The notes under the pieces are model-generated. The model ran no database searches. It was not told where the DNA came from and saw only the letters and a list, made by a program, of their open reading frames with translations. Below, piece by piece: positions 16,963 through 25,453 of a DNA stretch of 64,000 nucleotides (within the stretch, counting starts at the first letter, position 1; each line of letters starts with the position of its first letter). The stretch comes from CAVTWH01 sp963850915 (lineage in GTDB: Bacteria; Actinomycetota; Actinomycetes; Mycobacteriales; Micromonosporaceae), in NCBI GenBank assembly GCA_963850915.1, contig CAWKND010000012.1:247703-311702 (forward strand), written 5' to 3'. The position numbers were made by a program, and so were the translations under genes.

Positions 16963-19173
16963 ATGACCCTGCCCGCGCTCGAAGCCGAACTGGACGCCGA
17001 ACGTACCCACCTCGCCGACGCCCGGGCCGCGCTGCACCGGATGCGCCTGCACGCCGAAGCGTTGTACGCCACCGGCGCCAACGTCTCCGGCGACCCGTTC
17101 GGCGCGGAGAGCCTCGGCCGCGCGCTGGCCCGGCGGGTCGCCGAACTCGCCGACGATCCGAGCACGCCACTCTTCTTCGGCCGGCTGGACTTCCAGCCCG
17201 GCGGGGTGGCCCTCGCCACCGGCTCCCCCGACTCGACGGCGGTGGAGGAGAGCGAGGACGCGCCGTCGCACCACATCGGCCGGCGGCACGTCACCGACGT
17301 ACAGGGCGAGCCGCTGGTACTCGACTGGCGGGCACCGCTGTCCCGGACCTTCTACCGGGCCAGCGCCAAGGACACGCAGGGCGTGGCCACCCGGCGCCGG
17401 TTCGGCTTCCACGGCGGCGACCTGACCAGCTTCGAGGACGAACACCTGGACCGGGGCGAGGAGCTCGGTACCAGCAGCCGCATCCTCAACGCCGAGATCG
17501 AGCGCCCCCGCGTCGGCCCGATGCGCGACATCGTCGCCACCATCCAGCCCGAGCAGGACGAGCTGGTACGCGCGTCGCTGGACGTGTCGATCTGCGTGCA
17601 GGGGGCACCGGGGACCGGCAAGACGGCGGTCGGGCTGCACCGGGTGGCATACCTGCTCTACCTGCACCGCGAGCGGTTGCGCAAGTCAGGCTGCCTGATC
17701 CTCGGCCCGAACAGCTCGTTCCTGCACTACATCGCGGCCGTCCTACCGGCGCTCGGCGAGGTCGACGTTGCCCAGTCGACCGTCGAGTCGCTGGTCGCCC
17801 GCGGGCCGGTACGCGCCACCGAACCGGTCGAGGTCGCCCTCCTCAAACACGACGCCCGGCTCGCCACCGTGCTGCGCCGCGCCCTGTACGCCCAGCTCGC
17901 CAAGCCGGTCGAGTCGATGACCGTGAAGGACGAGTCGTACCGCTGGCGCATCTCGGTGGAGGCGCTGCGCCGGGTGGTCGACGACGTACGCCGGGAGGAC
18001 CTGCCGTACGCCACCGCCCGCGAGCGGGTACGCGCCCGGGTGGTCGGGCTGCTGCAGCGGCAGGTCGAGGCGCGCGGCGACTCGCCCGGCGACGCCTGGC
18101 TGCGCCGGATGTCCCGGTGCGCCCCGGTCGCCGAGTTCCTGACGGCCTGCTGGCCGGCGCTCACCCCGGAGACCCTGGTCTTCCAGCTGCTCTCCGGCGC
18201 CCCCGCGCCCGGTTCTCCGGCTGGCACCGGATCGGCCGGCACCGGGTCGGCTGCCACCGGTCGGCCGGCCCGTGGATCGGCCGGCACCGGGTCGGCCGGC
18301 ACCGGGTCGGCGACCGCCGAGTCGGCTGGCGGCGGGGGCGATGCGGCGCCCGCGGACCTGTTGGCGGTCGCCGCGGAGGGCATCCTCACCGAGGCGGAGC
18401 AGGCCGCGCTGCGCTGGGCGAAGCCGGCCCGGACAGCCAAGACGACCCGGTGGACGGCGGCCGACGCGCTGCTGCTCGACGAGGCGGCCGGGCTGATCGA
18501 CCGGCCGGACAGCTTCGGCCACATCGTCATCGACGAGGCACAGGACCTCTCCCCGATGCAGTGCCGGGCGATCGCCCGGCGGGTCGAGCACGGCTCGGTT
18601 ACCCTGCTCGGCGACCTGGCCCAGGGGACAGCGCCGTGGGCGGCCCGAGACTGGGCCACGTCGCTCGGGCACCTGGGCAAGCCCGGGACCGAGGTGGTAC
18701 CGCTGACAATCGGTTTCCGGGTACCCGAGTCGGTGGTACGCCTGGCCAACCGGCTGCTTCCCGCGCTCGGCGTGGACGTACCCCCGGCGCGGTCCCTGCG
18801 CTCCGACGGGTGGCTGCGCATCCGGGCGGTACCCGAGCTGGACAGTGCCGTGGTCGAGGCGGTACTCGTCGCACTCGAGCAGGACGGGTCGGTGGCGGTG
18901 ATCGCGGCGGACGAGCTGGTACCCCGGCTGGAAAAGGTTCTCGCGGCCGCAGGTCTGGTCACCGGCGACGCCGACGCGGACACCCGGCTCACCGTGCTCC
19001 CCGCGTCGCTGGCCAAGGGCCTGGAGTACGACCACGTGATCGTCGCCGAGCCGGCCCGCATCGTGGCCGCCGAGGAGCGCGGCCTGAACCGGCTCTACGT
19101 CGTCCTCACCCGCGCCGTCTCCCGGCTGGACGTCCTGCACGCCGAGCCCCTCCCGGCCGCGCTGCTCGACTGA
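16963..19173 (+). CDS. helD: HelD-like SF1 helicase / RNA polymerase recycling factor
   Basis: This 736-residue UvrD/Rep-type ATPase has an N-terminal coiled-coil (LEAELDAERTHLADARAALHRM). Walker A is GAPGTGKT near residue 213, and the DEAQD Walker B (IVIDEAQDLSPMQ) is near 521. The C-terminal RecA-like domain has KGLEYDHVIV and YVVLTRA. The N-terminal arm and lack of a nuclease match HelD, which removes RNA polymerase from nucleic acid. Residues ~418-460 are a low-complexity Gly/Ser/Thr/Ala insertion encoded by a GGCACCGGGTCGGCC-type repeat. The ATG is preceded by GGAAGG. Its link to rifampicin tolerance is known only for some actinobacterial homologues. Confidence 0.85.
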   Translation: MTLPALEAELDAERTHLADARAALHRMRLHAEALYATGANVSGDPFGAESLGRALARRVAELADDPSTPLFFGRLDFQPGGVALATGSPDSTAVEESEDAPSHHIGRRHVTDVQGEPLVLDWRAPLSRTFYRASAKDTQGVATRRRFGFHGGDLTSFEDEHLDRGEELGTSSRILNAEIERPRVGPMRDIVATIQPEQDELVRASLDVSICVQGAPGTGKTAVGLHRVAYLLYLHRERLRKSGCLILGPNSSFLHYIAAVLPALGEVDVAQSTVESLVARGPVRATEPVEVALLKHDARLATVLRRALYAQLAKPVESMTVKDESYRWRISVEALRRVVDDVRREDLPYATARERVRARVVGLLQRQVEARGDSPGDAWLRRMSRCAPVAEFLTACWPALTPETLVFQLLSGAPAPGSPAGTGSAGTGSAATGRPARGSAGTGSAGTGSATAESAGGGGDAAPADLLAVAAEGILTEAEQAALRWAKPARTAKTTRWTAADALLLDEAAGLIDRPDSFGHIVIDEAQDLSPMQCRAIARRVEHGSVTLLGDLAQGTAPWAARDWATSLGHLGKPGTEVVPLTIGFRVPESVVRLANRLLPALGVDVPPARSLRSDGWLRIRAVPELDSAVVEAVLVALEQDGSVAVIAADELVPRLEKVLAAAGLVTGDADADTRLTVLPASLAKGLEYDHVIVAEPARIVAAEERGLNRLYVVLTRAVSRLDVLHAEPLPAALLD
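18224..18320 (+). repeat. degenerate tandem repeat inside helD
   Basis: Units related to GGCACCGGGTCGGCC recur several times with variation and encode GTGSA-like steps. The repeat keeps the frame and lies in a surface loop region of the helicase, so it probably varies in length among strains. Confidence 0.7.
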
Positions 19174-19219
19174 GTACCCGGCCCTGGTCGCGGACCGGGC
19201 ACACCCACGGCGCCGGCGG

Positions 19220-19963
19220 TCAACAGCCCACGCCCAGCACCACGCACTGGGCCTTCTGCCGCGCCCGTTCGGTCAGCACCACCGCGCTGTTGCCTGCCGC
19301 CGACAGGTAGTCGACCGGGGTGACGATCCGCAACCACACGAGGTACCCGCCAACCGGTATGAAGACTTCGAAGACGCCCTGACCATCCGGATGCTGCTGG
19401 AGGATCAGCGCCACCTGATCGTCCGCATCAGCGGCGTGCCGGTCATAGGTGTCCGGGCAGGCATCGGCGATCCGATCCGGCAACTGCCGGACGAGCCGGG
19501 CGACGTCGAGGTGGGGGTAGGCGGTGATCCGCTCGTCGAACCGACCGTCCTGCGTCGACGAGACGTACGAGACCGTCGCCTGTACCCCGTCGGTGTAGGC
19601 GGCGAGCAGCGCATCGTCGCGGCAGGCGGCCAGGGGCATCGGCGCGCCGGGGTGGTCCGGGTCGCCGTCCGGCACGGGACCGAATCCGGTACCTACGAGG
19701 TGGGCGTCCAGCATGGCCGCCAGCAGGCCGGACTCGTCCACGACGGGCCCAGCGGGGAGCGCCGTCGCCGGACGACCATCGCCGGGGCCGAGCGTCACGG
19801 CGAGGACGGACCCGGCAAGCAGGCAACCAGCCAGACCGACTCCGACCAGGCGACTGGTACGGGAACGGCGGTCTCCCCTGGCACGCACCTGCGCGGGCGA
19901 GTGCCAGCGCACCGCCACCAGGTCGGCGTCGAGTGCCCGGGTAAGTTCGTCCAGCTCAGGCAT
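19220..19963 (-). CDS. membrane protein coupled to an ECF sigma factor
   Basis: This 247-residue protein has a short cytoplasmic N-terminus (ELDELTRALDADLVAVRW). One membrane helix at about residues 38-58 (RLVGVGLAGCLLAGSVLAVTLG) leads to an extracytoplasmic domain with two cysteines. It overlaps the upstream sigma factor gene by eight bases. The layout suggests an anti-sigma factor, but no zinc anti-sigma motif is visible, so the role is inferred from position only. Confidence 0.7.
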   Translation of the reverse strand: MPELDELTRALDADLVAVRWHSPAQVRARGDRRSRTSRLVGVGLAGCLLAGSVLAVTLGPGDGRPATALPAGPVVDESGLLAAMLDAHLVGTGFGPVPDGDPDHPGAPMPLAACRDDALLAAYTDGVQATVSYVSSTQDGRFDERITAYPHLDVARLVRQLPDRIADACPDTYDRHAADADDQVALILQQHPDGQGVFEVFIPVGGYLVWLRIVTPVDYLSAAGNSAVVLTERARQKAQCVVLGVGC

Positions 19964-20453
19964 GGTCAGCCTCCAGTACGTTAGGCCCGAGCAGCCGGGC
20001 CAGGGCGGTACGGCCGCGGGACAGCCGGGCCTTCACGGTGCCGACTGGTACGCCCGTCTCGGCGGCCACTTCGGCTACCGGCAGGTCGAGCAGATGGTGC
20101 AGGGCGATGGCCAGCCGCTGGTCGGGTGGGAGCTGGCGCAGCGCCGCCACGAGCAGCACGGTCTGCTCGGACGGGGCGGGTTGGGGCGGTGCCACACCGT
20201 GGCGCCGGTACGCCCGGCCGGCCCGGTGCAGCCGGCGCCAGTGGCCGGCCAGGATCCGCCAGCCGACGGTGCGTACCCACGCGGCCGGCTCGGCATACTC
20301 GCGTACCTGTGGCCAGTGCTGCCATGCCCGGGCGAAGGCCTCCTGGGTGGCGTCCTGCGCCTCAGCCAAGTCTCCGCCGGCCGCGTACAGGAAGCGCAGT
20401 ACCCGCCCCCGCTGCGCCCGGTAGAACTCGTCGAACTGGCCCGCGTCGCGCAT
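19956..20453 (-). CDS. ECF/SigE-family RNA polymerase sigma factor
   Basis: This 165-residue sigma-70 family protein has region 2 at residues ~5-70 (FDEFYRAQRGRVLRFLYAAGGDLAEAQDATQEAFARAW). Region 4 has a helix-turn-helix (LDLPVAEVAAETGVPVGTVKARLSRGRTALARLL). It is similar to the SigE-like ECF group of Streptomyces and Micromonosporaceae. It is coupled to a membrane protein that overlaps its 3' end. No promoter of its own class could be picked out by eye. Confidence 0.85.
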   Translation of the reverse strand: MRDAGQFDEFYRAQRGRVLRFLYAAGGDLAEAQDATQEAFARAWQHWPQVREYAEPAAWVRTVGWRILAGHWRRLHRAGRAYRRHGVAPPQPAPSEQTVLLVAALRQLPPDQRLAIALHHLLDLPVAEVAAETGVPVGTVKARLSRGRTALARLLGPNVLEADHA

Positions 20454-20598
20454 CCGTACCCCCCTTCACCCGCAGAACACCGCAGGCACTCGTCGGGTTG
20501 CATCGCTCGTCACCGGGTACCGGTGCCGAGTTCGCGGAAGGCTCTCCGAATTGTCGGGGGCCGGTGCCACGATGGGCGGCGACGAAGGGAGCAGGCAC

Positions 20599-21364
20599 AT
20601 GAAGTTCACCGATTACCCGCAGGGCACCCCCTGCTGGATCGACCTCAGCAGCCCCGACCTGGACGCCACCAAGACCTTCTACAGCGAGCTCTTCGGCTGG
20701 AATCCGGTCTCCTCCGACGACGCGCAATATGGCGGCTACGCCATGTTCCATGTCGGCGAAGACGCGGTGGCCGGGGCCGGCCCGCAGATGGGTCCGGACC
20801 AGCCGGTCGCCTGGGTGACCTACCTCGCCGCGGACGACGCCGCACGCGACCGCTGCCGCCGTCCAGGCCAACGGGGGGAGCGTCCTGGCACCCCCGTTCG
20901 ACGTGGGCGACCAGGGTCGGATGGCGATCTGCGCCGACCCGACCGGAGCCGTGTTCGGCATCTGGCAGAAGCTCAGCTTCGCCGGTGCGGCGCTCGCCAA
21001 CGAGCCGGGCGCGCTGTGCTGGAACGAGCTGGTCAGCACCGACCTGCCTTCGGCCGCCGCCTTCTACGAGGCGGTCTTCGGCCTGCTCGCGAAGCCCTCT
21101 GACATGGGCGGAATCCCCTACACGCTGCTCCAGCTGGGCGAGAAGTCGGTGGGCGGCGCAATGTCGATGGGCGGCGAGTTCCCGGCGGGTACGCCGTCGC
21201 ACTGGGCGGTCTACTTCGCGGTCGAGGACGCCGACGAGACTGCCGCGAAGGTGGAGAAGCTCGGCGGCAGGGTACTTGCCCCGCCGCAGGACGCGGAGGG
21301 CATCGGGCGCTGGGTGGCTGTCCAGGACCCGCAGGGCGCGCAGTTCTTCGTCATGAAGATGTAG
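20599..21364 (+). CDS. VOC-family (glyoxalase-like) protein, frameshifted
   Basis: Two reading frames together encode one ~254-residue protein with two VOC domains. The first frame opens MKFTDYPQGTPCWIDLSSPDLDATKTFYSELFGW and is sound to about 20842. The second continues as AAVQANGGSVLAPPFDVG to MKM at 21364. Removing one C near 20843 restores GCC-GAC-GCG-ACC and joins them exactly, since the span is one base over a multiple of three. The ATG at 20599 has a GGGAG about seven bases upstream. Homologues are known as hydroxylase-like or bleomycin-resistance-fold proteins of uncertain substrate. The frameshift may be a sequence error. Confidence 0.8.
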
Positions 21365-21385
21365 CGCCCGTCGCCGTACCGAGGC

Positions 21386-22189
21386 TCAGCGGCTGGAGCG
21401 GGCGCGGATCGGTACCACTATCGGGCCCTGGGCGCCTTCGATCACGGTGACCCGGGCCCGGTAGTGCTCGGCGAGCAGCGCTTCGGTGAGTACTTCACGC
21501 GGGCTGCCGGCCGCCGCCAGCCGGCCAGCGGCGAGCAGCACGATCCGGTCGGCGTACTCGCCGGCCAGCGACAGGTCGTGCATGGTGGCGAGTACGGTCA
21601 GCCCGGCGTCCCGGCGCAACTGGTCGACGAGCTCGAGTACCTCCTGCTGGTGCCCGATGTCCAGCGCCGTGGTCGGCTCGTCGAGCAGCAGCAGCGTGGC
21701 GCCCTGAGCCAGCGCCCGGGCGAGGAAGGTGCGCTGCCGCTCGCCACCCGACAGCGACTCCAGCCGCCGGCCGGCGAACCCGGTCAGGTCCAGCCGCTCC
21801 AGCACCTCGGCCACGGCGGCCAGATCGCCGGCCGACTCCCGCCCGAGTGGTGGCAGGTAGGGGCTGCGGCCGAGGAGCACGTAGTCGAGCACGCTGATTC
21901 CCGGCGGTACCACCGGATTCTGCGCGACGGTCGCCACCCGCCGGGCCCGTTGCCGGCGCGGCAGGCTGGCCAGCGGCGCCCCGAACACCTCGATCGCGCC
22001 GGTGAACGGCAGCAGGCCGCCGACCGCGCGCAGCAGCGTCGACTTGCCCGCACCGTTGGGCCCGATCACCGTCACCCACTCGCCCGGCGCGACGGAAAGG
22101 TCGACGCCGTGCAGGATCTGTACCCCGTCCAGCGCGACGCCGAGCCCGCGCACCACCAACGCCGGCGATGACTCGAGGGAGGAGGGCAT
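21386..22189 (-). CDS. btuD: cobalamin ABC transporter ATP-binding protein BtuD
   Basis: This 267-residue ABC ATPase of the FecE/BtuD class has Walker A GPNGAGKST (near residue 43), signature LSGGERQRTFLARAL, Walker B LLLLDEP and switch histidine MHD. It is the last gene of a btuF-btuC-btuD unit. Its ATG sits on the stop of the permease gene. The B12 assignment rests on the cobalamin riboswitch that controls the operon. By sequence alone iron or heme would be equally possible. Confidence 0.85.
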   Translation of the reverse strand: MPSSLESSPALVVRGLGVALDGVQILHGVDLSVAPGEWVTVIGPNGAGKSTLLRAVGGLLPFTGAIEVFGAPLASLPRRQRARRVATVAQNPVVPPGISVLDYVLLGRSPYLPPLGRESAGDLAAVAEVLERLDLTGFAGRRLESLSGGERQRTFLARALAQGATLLLLDEPTTALDIGHQQEVLELVDQLRRDAGLTVLATMHDLSLAGEYADRIVLLAAGRLAAAGSPREVLTEALLAEHYRARVTVIEGAQGPIVVPIRARSSR

Positions 22190-23313
22190 CAGATACCCCG
22201 GCGGGTGGTACGCAGGACGACGACGAAGAACGGGGCGCCGAAGAGTGCCGTGATCACACCGATCGGTACCTCGTTGGGGGCGACGACAGTACGCGCGGCC
22301 AGGTCGGCGAGCATCATGAAGGCCGCCCCGAAGAGCGCCGACAGCGGCAGGATCTGGCGGTAGCTGGAGCCGGCGAGCAGCCGTACGGTGTGCGGCACGA
22401 TGATCCCGACGAAGCCGATCAGCCCGGAGACCGCCACGGCTGCCGCGGTGGCCAGCGAGGCGGCGACGATCAGCAGGTACCGGGTGCGTTCGGGGTGCCC
22501 GCCGAGGCTGCGTACCTCCTCGTCGCCCACCGACATGAGATCCAGCTGCCGACCCGAGCCGATCATGATCACGCCAGCGACCACGGCGAACGGCAGGATC
22601 AGCAGCACGTCATGCCAGCCGGCGGTGGACAGCCGCCCCATCAGCCAGGAGTACACCTCGCGGATGGTCTCCACGTAGCGCTGCTGTACCAGGGTCTGCA
22701 GGGCGGTGAGGAAACTCGCCACGGCCACGCCGGCGAGGATGAGGGTGGCGGGCGTGCGGTACCGGCCGCCAGCCGCGCCGAGCAGGTAGGTGAGCGCCAC
22801 GGCGACGAGCGCACCGGCGAAGGCGAACAGCGGTACCAGCGGCCGGGTACCCCCGGTGCTGTCAAACCCGTGCTGCACAACGGTTCCCGCCGTGGCACCC
22901 AGTCCGGCACCGGCCGCGACGCCGAGCAGGTACGGGTCGGCCAGCGGGTTGCGGAAGATCCCCTGGTAGGTACCGCCGGCAACGGCGAGCGTGGCACCGA
23001 CCAGCGCACCCAGGCACACCCGGGGCAGCCGGAGCTGGGTGACGATCGCTGCGTCGGTGGGGCTCAACGTGTTCGGCAGGTGCAGGGCGGCGAGCAGGCT
23101 ACCGACCGGGTTGATGCGTACCGGCCCCAGCGCCAGTCCGGCGCCCGCCGCCACGATCAGTGCCGCCACCCCGATGAGTACCGCCCGCCAGCGCAGCCGC
23201 GCGGGGCGGGGCAGCACAGGTCGGGGCAGGCCAGCGGGCGACTCGGGCGGTGACCCGGCCGGGGCGGGGGCCACGGCGGGTCCCGTCCCGGCCGGGTCAC
23301 GGCGCCCGATCAT
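22189..23313 (-). CDS. btuC: cobalamin ABC transporter permease BtuC (FecCD family)
   Basis: This 374-residue FecCD-type permease has about ten membrane helices, with the family motifs LRLPRVCLGALVGATLAVAGGTYQ, NPLADPYLLGV and GLIGFVGIIVPH. The ATG at 23313 overlaps the btuF stop (ATGA). A longer open frame upstream is read-through into the btuF antisense frame. It forms the membrane channel of the operon's importer. Confidence 0.87.
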   Translation of the reverse strand: MIGRRDPAGTGPAVAPAPAGSPPESPAGLPRPVLPRPARLRWRAVLIGVAALIVAAGAGLALGPVRINPVGSLLAALHLPNTLSPTDAAIVTQLRLPRVCLGALVGATLAVAGGTYQGIFRNPLADPYLLGVAAGAGLGATAGTVVQHGFDSTGGTRPLVPLFAFAGALVAVALTYLLGAAGGRYRTPATLILAGVAVASFLTALQTLVQQRYVETIREVYSWLMGRLSTAGWHDVLLILPFAVVAGVIMIGSGRQLDLMSVGDEEVRSLGGHPERTRYLLIVAASLATAAAVAVSGLIGFVGIIVPHTVRLLAGSSYRQILPLSALFGAAFMMLADLAARTVVAPNEVPIGVITALFGAPFFVVVLRTTRRGI

Positions 23314-24248
23314 GCAGCCGGTACCGCGTTGGCCGCGTCGACCACCTGGCGGAGCAGGTCCACCACGCGCGGCCCCCAACGGGAGGCGATGTCGTCGTCC
23401 AGCCCGACGATCTGGTTCTTCTGTACGGCGGTGACGTTGGCCCAGCCGGCCCGCGTCTTCACCGTGGCAGCGGACTGCTGGCAGCACTTGGTGTCGGCGA
23501 GGAACACCAGGTCGGGACTGGCCTTGACGATCGACTCGGCGGACAGCTGCGGGTAGCCACCGGACTTGCCGTCGGCGTCGGCCGGGTCGGCGATGTTGGC
23601 CAGGCCGGCCTGCGCGATCACCGACCCGATGAAGGTCTTCGAGGTGGCCGAGTAGAAGTCCGGGCTCAGCTCGTAGAAGTAGGTCAGCGGCTTGGCATGC
23701 GGCTTGACGCTCTTGACGATCTTCGAGATGTCATCCTTCAGCTGCTGTACCTCGGCCGCCGCCTCGGTCGGGTGGCCGGTGAGGGTACCCAGCTCGGTCA
23801 GCTGCTTGTAGCTGTCGTCGAGGGTGTTGGCGGCCGGCGCGACGTACACCGGGATCTTCAGTTGGGTCAGTTGATCTTTGATCTTGTCGCTGTCGTCGGA
23901 GATGACCACCAGATCGGGGCTCTTGGCCGCGATCGCCTCGGCGTTCGGCTTGTAGCCGGACAGGTCGCTCTTCGGCGCGTTCGCCGGGTAGTTGGACTGG
24001 TCGTCCACGGCCGTGACCTGGGCGCCCGCGTCAATCGCGAAGAGCATCTCGGTCGCCGTCGGCGACAGCGAGATGATATGCGTGGGGCGCTGGGCCAACG
24101 TCACGCCACCGGCGGCGGCGGGGAAGCTGGCGTCGGCGCTGGCCGGCCCGGCGGCCGGTTTGTCGTTGGACGAGGCACAGCCGGTCAGGGCCAGACTCGC
24201 GGCAAGGGCGCCGGACAGCGCGAAAGTGAACAGGGTACGTCTTCTCAT
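23310..24248 (-). CDS. btuF: cobalamin ABC transporter substrate-binding lipoprotein BtuF
   Basis: This 312-residue exported lipoprotein has a signal peptide MRRRTLFTFALSGALAASLA with lipobox LTGC. Its class III periplasmic-binding-protein fold includes PTHIISLSPTATEMLFAIDAGAQVTAVD and SPDLVVISDD. GGAGG lies five bases before the ATG. A cobalamin riboswitch immediately upstream identifies vitamin B12 or a related corrinoid as the likely cargo. A CC pair (TKCCQQ) in the C-terminal lobe is unusual and could form a vicinal disulfide. Confidence 0.88.
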   Translation of the reverse strand: MRRRTLFTFALSGALAASLALTGCASSNDKPAAGPASADASFPAAAGGVTLAQRPTHIISLSPTATEMLFAIDAGAQVTAVDDQSNYPANAPKSDLSGYKPNAEAIAAKSPDLVVISDDSDKIKDQLTQLKIPVYVAPAANTLDDSYKQLTELGTLTGHPTEAAAEVQQLKDDISKIVKSVKPHAKPLTYFYELSPDFYSATSKTFIGSVIAQAGLANIADPADADGKSGGYPQLSAESIVKASPDLVFLADTKCCQQSAATVKTRAGWANVTAVQKNQIVGLDDDIASRWGPRVVDLLRQVVDAANAVPAA

Positions 24249-24289
24249 CGGTCCTCCAGTCGGTCGAGTCTGGTGCTTCGCCGACGGAT

Positions 24290-24470
24290 GCCCCGGGGAG
24301 TGTGCTGGCTCCGGCGTGCGAGGCGCCCTTTCACTCGAGAGCGCGGTTCGCGACCTTCCCGGCAGGCGACCTGGCTCGCCCCTCCCCGGTCGGGGTTGGG
24401 GCTCACAGTTGCGGGACAGCGCCGGAGTCACACCGGCTTCGCTGCTGGGCAGTCAGCACAGACCGTAGCG
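24290..24470 (-). ncRNA. cobalamin riboswitch
   Basis: Read on the minus strand, the 5' part has GAAGCCGGTGTGACTCCGGC (24440-24421). It is followed by CCCGCAACTGTG (24414-24403) and the B12-box-like GAGCCAGGTCGCCTGCC (24377-24361). These three elements occur in the order and spacing of the adenosylcobalamin riboswitch core. About 110 bases of leader with possible hairpins follow to the btuF ribosome-binding site, consistent with translational or transcriptional shut-off by B12. The outer limits given are approximate. Confidence 0.9.
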
Positions 24471-24533
24471 CTCTGCTCGCGCCTGGGGAAATCCGCCCCG
24501 CCGTGACCACGCTCACCCGGCGAAGACATCCGC

Positions 24534-24798
24534 TCACCCGGCAAAGACGTCCTCGAGGACCAGCCGCGCCCGCGCCGGTACCTCCTCGTCCGGAAAGATC
24601 TCCGAACACAGAGTCAAAACCTGATCAACACCGGTCCGACCCAGCCGCTGTACCAGCAGCTGAATGTCCCCAACGTCACGCCGCCGCGCCGCGAGCACCT
24701 TCATCGCCGACCAGGCCCCGACGAGCCAGCCGGTCACCGAGTCGACGGAACGCGTCGATGATCTCCTGCCGGGTCAATACCGGATCGTCGGTGCTCAC
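24534..24798 (-). pseudogene. remnant of a nucleotidyltransferase-like gene (internal deletion)
   Basis: From a GTG at 24798, overlapping the upstream gene's TGA, the frame reads VSTDDPVLTRQEIIDAFRRLG and then RLARRGLVGD before ending in GARGAAA. A second frame resumes with AMKVLAARRRDVGDIQLLVQ and ends DEEVPARARLVLEDVFAG. These look like the start and end of a DUF6036/AbiEii-like nucleotidyltransferase with the whole catalytic core missing. The join sits on the short shared word GGCGATG, as for a deletion between small repeats. The last 21 bases are tandemly duplicated (24511-24531 and 24532-24552). The family call is from memory of similar proteins. Confidence 0.55.
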
Positions 24799-25109
24799 GT
24801 CGACCTCGACAGTTCTTGCGGGCGCAACGAAAACTCCCGCCTTCGGCGGAACGCGAGCAGGAGCGTGCACGATCGCGTCGACAGCGGGCGGCTCGGGTGT
24901 CTGAAGGGGAACCAGAACTGGCGCAGGGTACGGTGCTCGGCCCACTCGGGTGCCCGCCGGTCGTCCCGCAGCGCCAGGTGCTCGGCCAGCGCGGCGAGGA
25001 ACACGTCCCAGTGCTCGTCACCGGTGCCGGGCGGCTCGTCGACGAGCAAGGTGTCGGCCGGCTCCCAGCGGTACTCCTCGAGGAACTCGGCGGTGTACCG
25101 CCGATTCAT
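24795..25109 (-). CDS. small protein of a decayed two-gene module, hypothetical
   Basis: This 104-residue frame opens MNRRYTAEFLEEYRWEPADTLLVDEP. It contains EHWDVFLAALAEHLALRDDR and AEHRTLRQFWFP, and ends at a GTGA overlap with the remnant gene downstream. The expected N-terminal helix (PMTLVQLARLLVKLGRLHES) lies just upstream in another frame (about 25110-25160). The gene has therefore probably lost its own start by a one-base shift near 25107. Similar proteins precede nucleotidyltransferase partners in other actinobacteria. The C-terminal third (after PFRHPSRP) looks degenerate. I regard the module as non-functional. Confidence 0.45.
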   Translation of the reverse strand: MNRRYTAEFLEEYRWEPADTLLVDEPPGTGDEHWDVFLAALAEHLALRDDRRAPEWAEHRTLRQFWFPFRHPSRPLSTRSCTLLLAFRRRREFSLRPQELSRST

Positions 25110-25250
25110 GGAGTCGTCCGAGCTTGACCAGCAGCCGCGCCAACTGGACCAGCGTCATCGGCTGGTACGGCGGCGGCGTGGGCTGCGACACCCCACCGCC
25201 GTACTTGCCCGCACCCCAGCGGGCGCCAATGCCAGTAGCCGCGACGTGAA

Positions 25251-25300
25251 GTTGCACCTATGGCTGGCACCAACGCGGACGTGGCAGCCATAAGTGCAAC
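25251..25300. repeat. 20-bp-arm inverted repeat (hairpin A)
   Basis: Arms 25251-25270 and 25281-25300 are complementary at 18 of 20 positions around a 10-base loop. The outer end is GTTGCAC/GTGCAAC. It lies in the ~290-bp stretch between the decayed module and the ABC-F gene and is not followed by a T-tract on either side. Confidence 0.75.
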
Positions 25301-25344
25301 ATCACCTGTCGCCGTCCACCCTGCGGGACGGCGGCGAGGGATCT

Positions 25345-25390
25345 TGGAGTTGGAGCTGTTATTCGGTGCGGGATAACAGCTCCAACTCCA
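25345..25390. repeat. 18-bp perfect inverted repeat (hairpin B)
   Basis: Arms 25345-25362 and 25373-25390 (TGGAGTTGGAGCTGTTAT and its complement) match perfectly around a 10-base loop. After one mismatch they extend three more pairs outwards. It stands about 60 bp before the ABC-F start codon. It may be a terminator for antisense transcription, a regulatory leader, or a small palindromic mobile repeat. Confidence 0.75.
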
Positions 25391-25453
25391 TGATCGCCAC
25401 AGGAACCGACGGGCGGGGATGGGCGACGGGGGTACCGGATAGCATCGCGTGTC

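Noticed and set aside
24534..25109. An active toxin-antitoxin or abortive-infection pair
   Set aside because: The nucleotidyltransferase core is deleted and the partner has lost its start region, so no working pair can be made.
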